This document shows, piece by piece, positions 1-8,693 of a stretch of 64,000 nt of DNA. The position numbers and the translations under genes are program-made. The stretch comes from a virus, in the IMG/VR virus record IMGVR_UViG_3300031705_000001, positions 1-64,000 of that record, one strand, 5' to 3'. How positions within the stretch are numbered: the first letter of the stretch is position 1; the number at the start of each line of letters is the position of its first letter. The notes under the pieces are model-generated. The model was given only the letters and a program-made list of their open reading frames with translations, made no database searches and was not told where the DNA came from.

Positions 1-1307
1 TAAAAGTAAAACAAATTTCTGATTTCGTATCTGCAGTAGCATCTGTACACAACGGCGTTGTCGGAACAACAACAGCAACTGCAATTTCAACAGCTAAGAC
101 TGAAGCAATTTTAGACGCTGCAACTGCAGGTGATTTAGCATATGACACATTAGGTTCTGCTGACGACGCTCAATCTGCTGCTGCTTTAGATGCAACAACT
201 AAAGCTAACGCTGCTAAATCTGAAGCAATTAGTTCATCTAACGGATATTCTGATGGATTAGCTGGTAACTATGACGCTGTAGGTTCTGCTGACGACGCTC
301 AATCTGCTGCTGCTTTAGATGCAACAACTAAAGCTAACGCTGCTAAATCTGAAGCAATTAGTTCATCTAACGGATATTCTGATGGATTAGCTGGTAACTA
401 TGACGCTGTAGGTTCTGCTGACGACGCTCAATCTGCTGCTGCTTTAGATGCAACAACTAAAGCTAACGCTGCTAAATCTGAAGCAATTAGTTCATCTAAC
501 GGATATTCTGATGGATTAGCTGGTAACTATGACGCTGCAGGTTCTGCTGGCACCGCTAAATCTGAAGCGATTGCTGCTGCTGCAGAAACTGCTGAATCTA
601 AGGATGTAGCGAGAGCTTTAACAACAAAAGCTGACATTAAAGTTCAAAAAGATAGAATCGATGCAATTTTAAATGCAGTTGATGCTAATCCAGATTCATT
701 CGCAGATGTTGTTACATTAATCAACAATGTTGATACTGTAAATGATAATGCGCTTGCTACTGTTATCTTAAACTTAAACAATGAAATTTCTACAACAAAC
801 AGCGATATTACTAGAATCGAAGCTGCATTAGCTGCTGAAGTTTCAGCAACAAACGGTGATGTTACTAGAATTGAAAATGCGTTAGCCGCTGAAGTATCTT
901 CTACAAACGGTGATGTTACTAGAATTGACAATGCGTTAGCTGCTGAAATAGCTGACACAGATGCTGATGTTACTAGACTTGAAGGTTTAATAAGCGCTGT
1001 CGCAGGTACTGCAAAAATAGAACAAATTGCTACTTTCATTAATGCAACTCAATTCTATCTTGCTAAAGCTGTAAATGATGCTAACAATGACGTTTTAGTT
1101 TATGTTAACGGATTACAAATTCATAGAAGTTCTGTAGGTGTTGACGGTTTCTCTATTACAAACGGAGGTTTCAACTTCCAAGTTTCAAACTTAGGTTACT
1201 CTTTAGAAGCAAATGATCACATTGTTGTGATTGGTATCGAACATTCTAACCAAGATCCAATTGATCCAATTGGAAATCCTAAAGATTTAACTGAACTTCC
1301 TGTATAA
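1..1307 (+). CDS. Ala-rich coiled-coil surface/tail-fibre-like protein (5' truncated)
   Basis: The reading frame is open from the window edge to TAA at 1305-1307, so the start lies outside. The visible 434 residues have three parts: three identical 43-residue repeats (GSADDAQSAAALDATTKAN...), then four 18-residue repeats of the type ExSxTNxDVTRIExALAA that look like coiled coil, then a compact C-terminal domain of about 85 residues (DVLVYVNGLQIHRSSVG...) without repeats. Ala/Ser/Asp-rich repeats, a trimeric-looking coiled coil and a beta-rich tip are usual for phage fibre or whisker proteins. That role is inferred; no family is recognised with confidence. A strong terminator follows directly, so this is probably the last gene of a late transcript. 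Confidence 0.75.
   Translation, partial: KVKQISDFVSAVASVHNGVVGTTTATAISTAKTEAILDAATAGDLAYDTLGSADDAQSAAALDATTKANAAKSEAISSSNGYSDGLAGNYDAVGSADDAQSAAALDATTKANAAKSEAISSSNGYSDGLAGNYDAVGSADDAQSAAALDATTKANAAKSEAISSSNGYSDGLAGNYDAAGSAGTAKSEAIAAAAETAESKDVARALTTKADIKVQKDRIDAILNAVDANPDSFADVVTLINNVDTVNDNALATVILNLNNEISTTNSDITRIEAALAAEVSATNGDVTRIENALAAEVSSTNGDVTRIDNALAAEIADTDADVTRLEGLISAVAGTAKIEQIATFINATQFYLAKAVNDANNDVLVYVNGLQIHRSSVGVDGFSITNGGFNFQVSNLGYSLEANDHIVVIGIEHSNQDPIDPIGNPKDLTELPV
153..539 (+). repeat. Three tandem 129-bp direct repeats inside a coding region
   Basis: Copies start at 153, 282 and 411 and differ at almost no position. A fourth copy begins at 540 but diverges after about ten bases. The unit is 43 codons, so the frame is preserved. 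Near-identity including third codon positions indicates very recent duplication or ongoing gene conversion. Confidence 0.95.
783..998 (+). repeat. Four 54-bp repeats encoding an 18-residue coiled-coil unit
   Basis: Each 18-codon unit reads approximately ExSxTNxDVTRIExALAA. The copies have drifted at the DNA level, unlike the upstream 129-bp repeats, so they are older. The spacing of hydrophobic residues suits a coiled coil. Confidence 0.85.
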
Positions 1308-1333
1308 TCAGTTAGTTAATCTTTAATTTAACT

Positions 1334-1363
1334 AAAGGCCCACTCAAAAGGTGGGCCTTTTTT
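1334..1363 (+). terminator. Rho-independent terminator
   Basis: A perfect 10-bp stem, AAAGGCCCAC (1334-1343) with GTGGGCCTTT (1351-1360), has a 7-base loop and is followed by a T tract. It closes the left-edge fibre gene. Confidence 0.93.
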
Positions 1364-1366
1364 ATT

Positions 1367-1380
1367 GAATATATAATAAA
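1367..1380 (+). promoter_or_regulatory. Late-promoter-like element GAATATATAATAAA
   Basis: This AT-only motif lies just after the terminator and 22 bases before the next ATG. It belongs to a set of GATATATAATA-like motifs found before other genes in the window. It resembles the T4 late promoter TATAAATA. Confidence 0.45.
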
Positions 1381-1402
1381 ACAGATAAATTAATTTCTAT
1401 AA

Positions 1403-2008
1403 ATGACAACTAAAGCTAATAAACTAATTTTCAAAAGGCTCGTAAGAGAGTATGAGTTTTTACTAGAAGATTTAAAGGATATTGAATCAGCGAATTCTGA
1501 AATCAAAGATTCATTTATGCAATCGCTTTCAGATATTGATACTGACGGTGTTTTAGAGACTGAAGAAATGGACAACATGTCAGATACATGGGTTCAGAAT
1601 AACAAAGAAGCTGCTGATGCAGAAAAAGAATCTAATAAACATCCTGAATTTAAAAGCTTATTTAGAAAGGTTGTATTAAGATGTCATCCAGATAAATTAT
1701 CATCTGAGTTAACAGAATCAGAATTCAATGAATATAAAGAGATTTATGAGAATTCAGTGAATGCTAACGAAACTGAGGATTGGGCTAAATTAATTAGATG
1801 TGCTTTGAAACTAGAATTAGAAATTCCTGAATCAGCGTATGATCAAATAGAAGCTATTGAAAAAAGTATAAACAAATTAAAACAAAAACAAGAAAACATA
1901 TTAAATTCTACAGCATGGTCGTGGTATAAGACAAATGACAATGCAGCTAAATCAGATATTTTAAAACAGCATTTAGATTTTATGGCTCTTTTGACCAAGA
2001 AAAAGTAA
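1403..2008 (+). CDS. J-domain-like protein with HPDK motif
   Basis: The 201-residue protein carries FRKVVLRCHPDKLSSE, with HPDK at residues 95-98. This is the hallmark tripeptide of DnaJ J-domains, in the usual context of a basic helix before it and a second helix (EFNEYKEIYENSVNA) after it. The N-terminal 80 residues are acidic and helical, and the C-terminus is a lysine-rich helix. J-domains stimulate Hsp70 (DnaK) ATPase; here the domain is degenerate outside the HPD loop, so binding to host DnaK is inferred. It stands alone between fibre genes, downstream of a late-promoter-like element, so it could assist folding of the giant fibres. It is unrelated in architecture to the full DnaJ at 15.4 kb. 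Confidence 0.65.
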   Translation: MTTKANKLIFKRLVREYEFLLEDLKDIESANSEIKDSFMQSLSDIDTDGVLETEEMDNMSDTWVQNNKEAADAEKESNKHPEFKSLFRKVVLRCHPDKLSSELTESEFNEYKEIYENSVNANETEDWAKLIRCALKLELEIPESAYDQIEAIEKSINKLKQKQENILNSTAWSWYKTNDNAAKSDILKQHLDFMALLTKKK

Positions 2009-2068
2009 TACACTTAAAGATTAATTTCTTTTATTTTATCCCAATAAGAGGTGTAAGTCATAAAAATA

Positions 2069-2080
2069 GGATATATAATA
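2069..2080 (+). promoter_or_regulatory. Late-promoter-like element GGATATATAATA
   Basis: The motif lies 28 bases before the ATG at 2109 and belongs to the GATATATAATA set. Confidence 0.5.
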
Positions 2081-2108
2081 ATATAAACGTAAAAAAGAAT
2101 ACTCATCC

Positions 2109-2588
2109 ATGTCTCAATTAAAAATAAAACAAATACTTGAATTTATATCAGCTGCGCCATCGAATGGCAATTTACTGGCGTATAACAAAGATTCTGGGAA
2201 ATACGAAAATACAAGTGATCTAGTACTGAATGATTTAAAAGTAACAGGTGCACTAAAAAGAAACATACTAGGTGTTACTGAAGACCGTGGTCTGTTTGAT
2301 ATTAAACCAAATGATGGAGATGCATTCCTAATAGCAATCAAAGGTGCTGAAGTACCAACGACAATAAGAATGAGCGGTATTACAGCAGACAATGCTGGAC
2401 AATCTGGGACAATCTTAATAATTAATGCGTTAGATGGTGCCAAATTTGATGCATTACCAGTTTACATGAAAACGCCATCAGGTGCAGCAATTAATTTTGC
2501 TACTGAAGCCAACGTAGTATCAATTATATCTTACTTTATAATTGATGCAAATAACGTCCTTTGTAATTATGTAGGAGATTTTTCATAA
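2109..2588 (+). CDS. Small fibre-associated structural protein
   Basis: This 159-residue protein has an N-terminal helix (MSQLKIKQILEFISAAPSNG), a short linker and a beta-rich C-terminal domain (AGQSGTILIINALDGAKF...). The C-terminal pattern, in which a short GQ-containing strand pair is followed by an aromatic ending, resembles the tips of many phage fibre proteins. It also resembles the protein at 50007 (DGQEVTIINTANVAKIV). It is probably a fibre tip or attachment protein, inferred from this resemblance and from its position just before the giant repeat fibres. No enzyme motif is visible. Confidence 0.55.
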   Translation: MSQLKIKQILEFISAAPSNGNLLAYNKDSGKYENTSDLVLNDLKVTGALKRNILGVTEDRGLFDIKPNDGDAFLIAIKGAEVPTTIRMSGITADNAGQSGTILIINALDGAKFDALPVYMKTPSGAAINFATEANVVSIISYFIIDANNVLCNYVGDFS

Positions 2589-2622
2589 TAACAATTTATA
2601 ATTAAAACGAGACAATGACAAT

Positions 2623-5600
2623 ATGAAAAATATAGGATTTACTAGAGTTGATTTTTGGAGTACAGGAAGTGCGAAATCAACACAGAAGGTTACGAATCAA
2701 AATACTACTACAACTTGGGCAACATCTGTGCCGACCATAGTACAAAAAAACACATCGCAATCAACTGCTACATCATGGAGTACTAGTCAATCAACTGCTA
2801 CCACATTTGGAACTACTTGGGCAACATCACATGCAACAACAACAACATGGACAACTAACAAATCTACTACAACCACGTGGTCAACAAGCAAGTCTACTAC
2901 ATCGACTTGGACCACAACGTTCAATACATCACAATCAACTAGTAGATCTACTAATCATTCAACGACTACTACATGGAGTACAAGTATCGTAACATCAAGA
3001 TCAACCAATAAGCCAACTTCAACGACATGGACAACTTCGTGGACTACATCTCAAGGTACTTTAATACCTGTATCAACTTCATTAGGAACTAGTCAATCGA
3101 CTAGCAAATCAACAACTACAGCATATAATACTTCGTGGAGTACTGCTTGGAATACAAGTCAATCGACCACAACCACATTTACAACAACATACAATACTGC
3201 TTGGAATACAAGTTTAAAAACGTCTAAATCCACAACAACTGTATTTAATACGACATGGACTACGGCTTGGAATACTAGTCAATCAACGACGACGGCATAT
3301 ACAACAAATTGGACTACTTCTTATAGCACAAGTTTAGGAACATCTAAATCCACAACAACTACATGGACTACAGCTTGGACTACTGTGTGGTCAACGAGTA
3401 GAGCAACATCAACAGCATATACTACATTTTGGAAAACAGCCTGGAATACTAGTAGATCAACAAATCATGCGACTACTACTGTTTATACGACGACATGGCA
3501 AACTGCATTAAGTACTACAACTGCATATACGACAAATTGGACTTCTGTTTGGAATACAAGTAAGTCTACTAGCCATTCAACTACTACTACGTATAATACA
3601 ACATGGTCAACGAGTAAAGCAACAAGTATTTCAACAAATAAATCGACTACTACGACATTTAATACTAGTCATTCGACCAACCATTCAACTACTACTACAT
3701 ATACGACGACATGGTCAACGAGTATCGGAACAAATAGATCAACAAATAAGAATACGACTACGACATGGAATACAAGTAAGTCTACTAGTCATTCCACAAC
3801 TACTACGTATACGACTACGTGGTCAACGAGTAGAGCAACAAGTATTTCAACAAATAAGAATACGACTACGTCATGGAATACTAGTCATTCGACCAACCAT
3901 TCAACTACTACTACATATACGACGACATGGTCAACGAGTAGAGGAACAAATAGATCAACAAATAAGAATACGACTACATCATGGAATACTAGTCATTCGA
4001 CTAGTCATTCCACAACTACTACGTATAATACAACATGGTCAACGAGTAGAGCAACAAGTATACCAACAAGTAGAAATACTACAACTGTATGGAATACCAG
4101 TTATTCAACTAACCATTCAACAACTACTACATATAATACAACTTGGTCAACAAGTACAGGAACTAGTAAATCGACTAGTAAATCGACTACTACCACTTGG
4201 AATACTAGCATATCAACCAACCATTCCACAACTACTACGTATACTACCACTTGGGCAACAAGTATAGGAACGTCTAGAGGAACTAGCAAGAATACGACGA
4301 CAACTTGGAATACTAGACATTCGACTAGTAAGTCAACTACTACAACTTATACGACAACTTGGTCAACGAGTAGAGGAACATTCATAGGAACTAGTAAGAA
4401 CACAACTACAACTTGGAATACAAGCAGATCGACCAGTCATGGTACAACTACAACATACGCAACAACTTGGTCAACGAGTAGAGGAACAAGCAGAGGAACT
4501 AATAGAAATACAACTACAACTTGGAATACAAGTCATTCGACTAGTAAATCTACTACAACTACATATGCAACCACATGGAAAACGAGCATAGGAACAAGTA
4601 GAGGAACTAATAGAAATACAACTACAGCTTGGAATACAAGTCATTCGACTAGTAAATCTACAACAACTACATTTAACACAACATTTAGTACTAGTAAATC
4701 TACAACGACAACTTGGACTACATCTTGGAACACTTCATGGAACACAACGCGCGGAACTAATAGAAATACAACAACTGTATGGCAAACGAGTAGATCTACA
4801 AATAAATCTACAACTACGTCATATACTACATATTTCAATACTAGTAAATCCACGACAACATCATGGACTACATCTTGGAACACTTCATGGAACACAACAC
4901 GCGGAACTAATAGAAACACAACAACTATATGGCAAACGAGTAGAGGAACTAGTCGTTCAACAACAACTGTATATAATACAACATGGTCAACGCTTGGCGG
5001 CTCACCTAAAAGAACAACAAGTAGATCAACTACAACAACATTCAATACATCGTGGAATACAACACGTGCTACGACAACATCATGGACAACAACATGGGGA
5101 ACAGTATATCCTATGATGAAATCACGAAACACAACTTACTCATATTCTAGAGGAACAAGCAAATCCACCACTACATCATGGACTACAACTTGGAATACTT
5201 CTAGATCAACATATACTGGAGTAATAGGCACATTAAGATCAACTGCATATAGTTACAATTCATATTGGAACACTAGTCAAACAACCGATGACTGTATAAT
5301 TGAAGGTACAGAAATACATATTTCTACAAATACAACAGTACCAGTTGAGACATTACTTATAAATGATACAGTGTTAACAAAAGACGGACCATTCAATATT
5401 GAAAATGAAACATCATTATTTTCTATTTCTACAACAGCAATAACAGGTGCATTATCAACAGATGATTATTTATCAGGTGCAAGAAAAAGTGAAGTCATAG
5501 GTGTTGTAGATATAAATAATGGCTTATTGAAGACTACTGCTGGACATTTACATATAATAAAAAGAGGTGGATTTTGGATTATAAGTCGAGGTGGAGACAT

Positions 5601-5883
5601 AGTAGTTGGTGATATATTGTATCATATTACAAATGGTGAAATTTTAATAACATCAGCAGTATATGATGGAACTAATACATATACTGTATATAAATTAGAC
5701 ATTGAACCAAATGACGTATTTTTTGCTAACGGAATATTAACACATAATAGAAAAGGTGAGGCTGGATTATGTCCAACTGTAAACTTCAGAGAACGCTACA
5801 ACGCATACATGTCACGTTGTATGAAATATACAGGCGATGAAAGAGGATGTGACATGTGTTTTAACGTTGGAGGAATGAAATAA
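2623..5883 (+). CDS. Giant Thr/Ser/Trp tetrad-repeat protein with C-terminal Hint (intein-like) domain
   Basis: Residues of about 40-885 are almost entirely tetrads of the form x-(S/N/T/G)-T-(S/T/N), where x is Trp, Tyr, Phe, Lys, Arg, His or Ile. Examples are WNTS, KSTS and HSTT, punctuated by TTTT runs. Residues 891-1042 form a Hint domain: Cys891 in CIIEGTEI (block A), TTAGHLHI (block B, TxxH) and FFANGILTHN ending in His1041-Asn1042. The residue after HN is Arg, not Cys, Ser or Thr, so classical splicing is unlikely; cleavage at either end, as in bacterial intein-like or Hedgehog-type domains, is more plausible. A 44-residue Cys-rich tail (four Cys, including CDMC) follows. The repeat part is probably a long beta-structured fibre, and its OH-rich faces are possible glycosylation sites. 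A second repeat protein without Hint follows 23 bases downstream. Confidence 0.8.
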   Translation: MKNIGFTRVDFWSTGSAKSTQKVTNQNTTTTWATSVPTIVQKNTSQSTATSWSTSQSTATTFGTTWATSHATTTTWTTNKSTTTTWSTSKSTTSTWTTTFNTSQSTSRSTNHSTTTTWSTSIVTSRSTNKPTSTTWTTSWTTSQGTLIPVSTSLGTSQSTSKSTTTAYNTSWSTAWNTSQSTTTTFTTTYNTAWNTSLKTSKSTTTVFNTTWTTAWNTSQSTTTAYTTNWTTSYSTSLGTSKSTTTTWTTAWTTVWSTSRATSTAYTTFWKTAWNTSRSTNHATTTVYTTTWQTALSTTTAYTTNWTSVWNTSKSTSHSTTTTYNTTWSTSKATSISTNKSTTTTFNTSHSTNHSTTTTYTTTWSTSIGTNRSTNKNTTTTWNTSKSTSHSTTTTYTTTWSTSRATSISTNKNTTTSWNTSHSTNHSTTTTYTTTWSTSRGTNRSTNKNTTTSWNTSHSTSHSTTTTYNTTWSTSRATSIPTSRNTTTVWNTSYSTNHSTTTTYNTTWSTSTGTSKSTSKSTTTTWNTSISTNHSTTTTYTTTWATSIGTSRGTSKNTTTTWNTRHSTSKSTTTTYTTTWSTSRGTFIGTSKNTTTTWNTSRSTSHGTTTTYATTWSTSRGTSRGTNRNTTTTWNTSHSTSKSTTTTYATTWKTSIGTSRGTNRNTTTAWNTSHSTSKSTTTTFNTTFSTSKSTTTTWTTSWNTSWNTTRGTNRNTTTVWQTSRSTNKSTTTSYTTYFNTSKSTTTSWTTSWNTSWNTTRGTNRNTTTIWQTSRGTSRSTTTVYNTTWSTLGGSPKRTTSRSTTTTFNTSWNTTRATTTSWTTTWGTVYPMMKSRNTTYSYSRGTSKSTTTSWTTTWNTSRSTYTGVIGTLRSTAYSYNSYWNTSQTTDDCIIEGTEIHISTNTTVPVETLLINDTVLTKDGPFNIENETSLFSISTTAITGALSTDDYLSGARKSEVIGVVDINNGLLKTTAGHLHIIKRGGFWIISRGGDIVVGDILYHITNGEILITSAVYDGTNTYTVYKLDIEPNDVFFANGILTHNRKGEAGLCPTVNFRERYNAYMSRCMKYTGDERGCDMCFNVGGMK

Positions 5884-5906
5884 AATAAATAAGATAATTA
5901 AGGTAT

Positions 5907-8636
5907 ATGGCACTTATTACAACATCATGGGGAACAAGCAGATTGACAAGCGGAACTAGGGGGACGATTTGGAATACTGCTGCTTATAGAAATACAACTT
6001 GGAGTACAAGTAAATCTACCAGTAAACTTACTACTACTTCATTTAATACTGGATGGACAGAAACCAAGAGTACTGGTTGGAGCTCAAGTATAGTGTTAAA
6101 TACAAGCAGAACAACTAGTAAGTCCACTACAACGACATTCGCTACAAGTAGAGCTACTAATAAAGCAACAACTACATCATGGTCAACACAATGGAATTCA
6201 TATATCAATACCAGTAGATCTACCAGTAAAGCAACAACTACATCATTTACTACGTATTTTAATACCAGTAAAGCAACAACTACATCATGGACAACGACAT
6301 TTGCAACAAGTAGAGGAACGAGCAGAGGAACGAGCAAAGCTACAACGTCTGTATGGCAGACCAGTAGAGGAACTAGTCATGCAACAACAACCACATGGAC
6401 TACATATTTTAATACTAGCAAATCGACGTTAACATCTTGGACGACTACATTTGGAACGAGCAGAACTACAAGTAGATCAACTAATAAGAGTACGACATCT
6501 GTATGGAATACAAGTAGATCAACTAGTAGAGTAACAACTACAACGTTCAATACATCATACGCCACTAGCAAATCGACGTTAACTTCATGGACAACTTCAT
6601 GGACTTCAACCTGGAATACCAGTAAATCAACAAGTCATTCAACAACTACAACGTTCAATACGTCATACGCCACTAGCAAATCGACGTTAACTTCATGGAC
6701 AACTCTATGGACAACTTCATGGAATACTAGTCAAACAACTAGTCATGAAACAACTACTGTTTATAATACAACATGGGCAACTAGTAAATTGACGTTAACT
6801 TCTTGGACTTCACATTTCACAACATCTTGGAATACTAGCAAATCGACAAGTCATTCAACAACTACAACGTTCAATACATCATATGCCACTAGCAAATCGA
6901 CATTAACTTCATGGACTACGAATTGGACTTCAACATGGAATACTAGTAGATCAACTAATCATGTAACGAGTACTGTTTATAATACGACATGGGCAACTAA
7001 TAAATCAACTACTACAGCTTGGACTACTTTCTTTAAATCATCTTGGAATACTAGTAAATCAACAAGCCGTGCGACGTCTACTGTTTATAATACAACATGG
7101 GCAACTAGTAGATCAACACTGACTTCGTGGACTTCAAATTGGACAACTTCATGGAATACTAGTCAAACAACAAGTCATGCGACTACTACTGTATATAATA
7201 CAACGTATGCAACTAGTAAAGCAACAAATACAATCTGGACAACTAAGTGGACAACTACATGGAATACTAGTCAAACAACCAGTCATGGGACATCTACTGT
7301 GTATAATACAACGTATGCAACTAGTAAAGCAACAATTACTACATGGGTATCAAATTGGACAACTTCATGGAATACTAGTCAAACAACAAGTCATGCGACG
7401 TCTACTGTTTATAATACAACATGGGCAACTAGTAAAGCAACAAATACAATCTGGACAACTAAGTGGACAACTACATGGAATACTAGTCAAACAACCAGTC
7501 ACGGGACATCTACTGTGTATAATACAACGTATGCAACTAGTAAAGCAACAATTACTACATGGGTATCTAATTGGACAACTTCATGGAATACTAGTAGATC
7601 AACCAATCATGCAACAACAACCGTATATACAACGACTTGGTCAACAAGTATTGGAACGAGCAGAGGAACAAGCCATTCAACTACCACTAGATTTAATACT
7701 AGTAGATCGACAAGTCATTCAACAACGACAACTTATAATACGACGTGGTCAACGAGTCTTGAAACGAGTAGAGGAACAAGTCATTCAACTGCAACGACTT
7801 TTAATACAAGCCAAGGAACTAGTAAATCGACTTCGAAATCTACAACGACATCATGGGTAACTACATGGTCAACTAGTCATTCAACTAATAAATCGACTAG
7901 TCATTCAACTACAACGACATGGGGAACTACACTAGCAACGACTGTTTCTACGTCACGTGCTACGACGACATTATGGACAACGACGTGGTCAACTAGTCAA
8001 TCTACTAACCACAGTACAACTCGTTCTACAACGACAACTTGGTCAACTAGTAAATCAACTAGTCAATCGACTACACATGGAACTACAACAACATGGAGCA
8101 CATTGTGGACCACATCATGGAATACTAACTATCCACATACTACATCATGGACAACGAGTCAATCAACTAGTAAATCTACAACGACAACTTGGACAACGAA
8201 ATGGACAACAACATTCAATACCAGTCAATCGACTACGACTACGTATAATACGTCATGGGCAACAACGTGGGCAACAAGTAATTCTACCACGAAATCTACC
8301 ACGACCACTTATAATACTAGCAAATCTACGACAACCTCGTGGAATACTAGTAAATCGACTACTACGACATATAATACATCAGTGAATACGACTAGATCTA
8401 CTACAACGACATGGTCAACAACTAGATCTACTACTACAACGTGGGCAACATCAGTTGGTACATTCCATTCAAGAAATACAACATGGACGACAAGCACATC
8501 ATGGACAACATCATGGAGTACTGACGTTGAAGTTAAGAAAACATGGTATAATACCAATGAGCCGTTGAATAAGTATAGTACTAATCGTCAATGGAGACAA
8601 AACAGATACAGAGGTAGAGGACATAGAAATAATTAA
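5907..8636 (+). CDS. Giant Thr/Ser/Trp tetrad-repeat protein without Hint domain
   Basis: The 909-residue protein is a paralogue of the preceding one and uses the same tetrads (WNTS, KSTS, HATT, VYNTT). Repeats occupy nearly the whole chain from about residue 5 to 870. The C-terminus is short, basic and non-repetitive (KYSTNRQWRQNRYRGRGHRNN) and could be an attachment or nucleic-acid or glycan contact. Synonymous Thr and Ser codons are heavily shuffled between units, so selection acts on the amino-acid pattern, except in one recent 216-bp duplication. Several open frames on the opposite strand (runs of V, L and D) are by-products of the ACA/ACT/TCA codons. I infer a fibre or surface-coat role. 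Confidence 0.75.
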   Translation: MALITTSWGTSRLTSGTRGTIWNTAAYRNTTWSTSKSTSKLTTTSFNTGWTETKSTGWSSSIVLNTSRTTSKSTTTTFATSRATNKATTTSWSTQWNSYINTSRSTSKATTTSFTTYFNTSKATTTSWTTTFATSRGTSRGTSKATTSVWQTSRGTSHATTTTWTTYFNTSKSTLTSWTTTFGTSRTTSRSTNKSTTSVWNTSRSTSRVTTTTFNTSYATSKSTLTSWTTSWTSTWNTSKSTSHSTTTTFNTSYATSKSTLTSWTTLWTTSWNTSQTTSHETTTVYNTTWATSKLTLTSWTSHFTTSWNTSKSTSHSTTTTFNTSYATSKSTLTSWTTNWTSTWNTSRSTNHVTSTVYNTTWATNKSTTTAWTTFFKSSWNTSKSTSRATSTVYNTTWATSRSTLTSWTSNWTTSWNTSQTTSHATTTVYNTTYATSKATNTIWTTKWTTTWNTSQTTSHGTSTVYNTTYATSKATITTWVSNWTTSWNTSQTTSHATSTVYNTTWATSKATNTIWTTKWTTTWNTSQTTSHGTSTVYNTTYATSKATITTWVSNWTTSWNTSRSTNHATTTVYTTTWSTSIGTSRGTSHSTTTRFNTSRSTSHSTTTTYNTTWSTSLETSRGTSHSTATTFNTSQGTSKSTSKSTTTSWVTTWSTSHSTNKSTSHSTTTTWGTTLATTVSTSRATTTLWTTTWSTSQSTNHSTTRSTTTTWSTSKSTSQSTTHGTTTTWSTLWTTSWNTNYPHTTSWTTSQSTSKSTTTTWTTKWTTTFNTSQSTTTTYNTSWATTWATSNSTTKSTTTTYNTSKSTTTSWNTSKSTTTTYNTSVNTTRSTTTTWSTTRSTTTTWATSVGTFHSRNTTWTTSTSWTTSWSTDVEVKKTWYNTNEPLNKYSTNRQWRQNRYRGRGHRNN
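7148..7579 (+). repeat. Recent 216-bp tandem duplication in the repeat-protein gene
   Basis: Copies 7148-7363 and 7364-7579 are nearly identical, including silent positions, whereas other units in the gene differ at most third positions. The unit is 72 codons and keeps the frame, so the protein is being lengthened by in-frame duplication. Confidence 0.88.
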
Positions 8637-8693
8637 GATAAATAATTAAACAAATAGTGTTTTGTTTGTATAACTATTAAATTATTTTACTAT

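Noticed and set aside
153-539. Direct repeats that could suggest a CRISPR array
   Set aside because: Units are 129 bp, contiguous without spacers, in frame, and translate to one protein pattern.
5290-5748. A splicing intein inserted in a host protein
   Set aside because: The domain is near the C-terminus, lacks an endonuclease, and the +1 residue after HN is Arg, so ordinary splicing cannot occur; a Hint-type cleavage domain fits better.
2807-8557. Open frames on both strands inside the Thr/Ser repeat genes (for example 4641-5132 and 5984-6337 on the minus strand, 7177-7860 on the plus strand)
   Set aside because: They are by-products of repeated ACA/ACT/TCA/TGG codons, giving strings of V, L, D or Q, R, L. 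The frames that fit the genome's codon style and have regular starts are the two long plus-strand ones.
8637-8693. tRNA or small RNA gene in intergenic gaps (also checked 16662-16791, 20004-20122 and 26578-26664)
   Set aside because: Gaps are AT-rich and show no cloverleaf or conserved TTC arm; only promoter-like and terminator elements are visible.
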